Assembly (NCBI GenBank): GCA_964418745.1
Contig: CAYQMX010000007.1
Location: forward strand, 186,001-250,000
Direction: 5' to 3'
DNA: 64,000 nucleotides
DNA from: Scleromatobacter sp964418745
GTDB lineage: Bacteria > Pseudomonadota > Gammaproteobacteria > Burkholderiales > Burkholderiaceae_C
The notes beneath the pieces were generated by a model. The model worked only from the letters and a program-made list of their open reading frames with translations, ran no database searches and was not told the DNA's origin. The position numbers and the translations under genes are program-made. The number at the start of each line of letters is the position of its first letter. The stretch's first letter is position 1. This document shows positions 63,370 through 64,000 of this stretch, one piece after another.

Positions 63370-63927
63370 TCAGGCGGCGGTCTTCTTGCCGGCCTTCGTG
63401 GTCGCCTGCGTGGCCTTGACCGCGGTGTTGGTCAGCGACTGGAAGTTGGCTTCGGCGACGTCGACGGCCTGCTTGCTGGCCTTCTGCACGCTTTCGAGCG
63501 CATTGGTGGCGGCGGCGATGGCCGACTTCACCAGGGCGGCGGCGGACTCGGTGCCGGCCGGGGCGTTCTTCACGGCGCCGTCGACGACGCTGTTGAAGTT
63601 GGCCTGGGCGGCGGCGACCTGGGCTTCGGCGACCTTGGTCACTTCGGCGTTGGTGGACGCGGCGATGTCGTACAGATGGCGGCCGTAGGCGGCGGCCTTC
63701 TCCGCGGCGGGCTGCAGCAGGTTGGCTTGCAGGGCCAGCAGTTCCTGGGCATCCTTGACGGCCAGGCTGGCGGCGGCGGTGGACTGCACTTCGGTCAGCG
63801 AGGCCTTGGCGACTTGCAGGTTCAGCTCGACGAGCTTCTCGACGCCTTCGAAGGCCTTGTTGGTCAGGTCGAACAGGGTCTCGAGATTGGCCTTCTGGGC
63901 GGCAACGATTTGTTCAGCGGTCAGCAT
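63370..63927 (-). CDS. phaP: Phasin (PHA granule-associated protein)
   Basis: A 185-residue Ala-rich helical protein. MLTAEQIVAAQKANLETLFDL and AFEGVEKLVELNLQVAKASL, with repeated amphipathic helices and no hydrophobic core, match Burkholderiales phasins of the Phasin_2 type. They coat polyhydroxyalkanoate granules. AGGAGATCC precedes ATG 63927. A strong terminator ends the transcript. Confidence 0.93.
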   Translation of the reverse strand: MLTAEQIVAAQKANLETLFDLTNKAFEGVEKLVELNLQVAKASLTEVQSTAAASLAVKDAQELLALQANLLQPAAEKAAAYGRHLYDIAASTNAEVTKVAEAQVAAAQANFNSVVDGAVKNAPAGTESAAALVKSAIAAATNALESVQKASKQAVDVAEANFQSLTNTAVKATQATTKAGKKTAA

Positions 63928-63982
63928 GGATAGGATCTCCTGAGGTTTCTGGGGTCAAAGCCGGGTTGCATCGCGCCGCAAT

Positions 63983-64000
63983 CGTTTGCTGCAGTGCAAC
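63983..64000 (-). promoter_or_regulatory. Candidate PhaR binding site upstream of phasin
   Basis: The minus strand reads GTTGCACTGCAGCAAACG, a TTGCA/TGCAG palindrome-rich stretch typical of PhaR sites before phasin genes. The window ends here, so its extent is uncertain. PhaR control would couple phasin level to granule surface. Confidence 0.35.

Overview
The window is a high-GC, gene-dense chromosomal segment of a Gram-negative bacterium. TonB-dependent receptors, a phasin with a PhaR-like site, an APS-type sulfate assimilation cluster, AsmA/DUF748 and FadL-type outer-membrane proteins together point to Burkholderiales, possibly the Roseateles/Mitsuaria/Sphaerotilaceae side. That placement is an inference from gene content. 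I see no insertion sequence, integrase, CRISPR array or replication origin.

Layout. (1) 1-6816: end of a cation diffusion facilitator, a small Cys/His/Met-rich secreted protein and a cusCBA-type Cu/Ag tripartite efflux operon; CusA keeps the methionine triad. (2) 6851-8412, minus strand: three-gene operon centred on a protein-glutamine deamidase-like enzyme, perhaps an orphan effector module. (3) 8764-21786: a TonB receptor, inner-membrane permease, AgaZ-like protein, AgaS isomerase/deaminase, BadF-type kinase, exported amidohydrolase, DeoR regulator, Tat-exported GH36 glycosidase, degenerate OmpR-type regulator and secreted GH114 endo-alpha-1,4-polygalactosaminidase. This reads as a locus for eating alpha-galactosamine polymers. 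A second TonB receptor, a two-component system and a NodB-type polysaccharide deacetylase follow (21803-26765).

(4) 26877-37328: mixed accessory genes: an orphan gp19-like tail-tube protein, a Thr-rich secreted protein, a HemJ-like membrane protein, a 1248-residue DUF748/AsmA protein, a possible orphan small RNA, a set of three tail-collar proteins with a GNAT acetyltransferase and DUF6916-like protein, and DUF2891. (5) 37457-46778: an envelope cluster resembling, from memory, the Acinetobacter fil genes: lipoprotein, DUF2059 protein, FadL-like and second beta-barrel, membrane-anchored C39 peptidase and exported proteins that carry a double-glycine-leader-like motif just after the Sec signal peptide. 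A C39 peptidase encoded beside possible leader-bearing substrates is the most novel idea here. (6) 47271-52691: AraC and TetR regulators with matching palindromic operators, an unusual M19 dipeptidase-like protein and a large exported amidohydrolase.

(7) 52780-60753: tRNA-Asn, a TonB receptor under a TPP riboswitch (so a probable thiamin-compound transporter), ferredoxin-NADP reductase, 7Fe ferredoxin, and the cobA / cysH / DUF934 / cysI assimilatory sulfur set, which shares siroheme and electron supply. (8) 60858-64000: patatin-like lipoprotein, ChrA chromate transporter and phasin with its terminator and a possible PhaR site.
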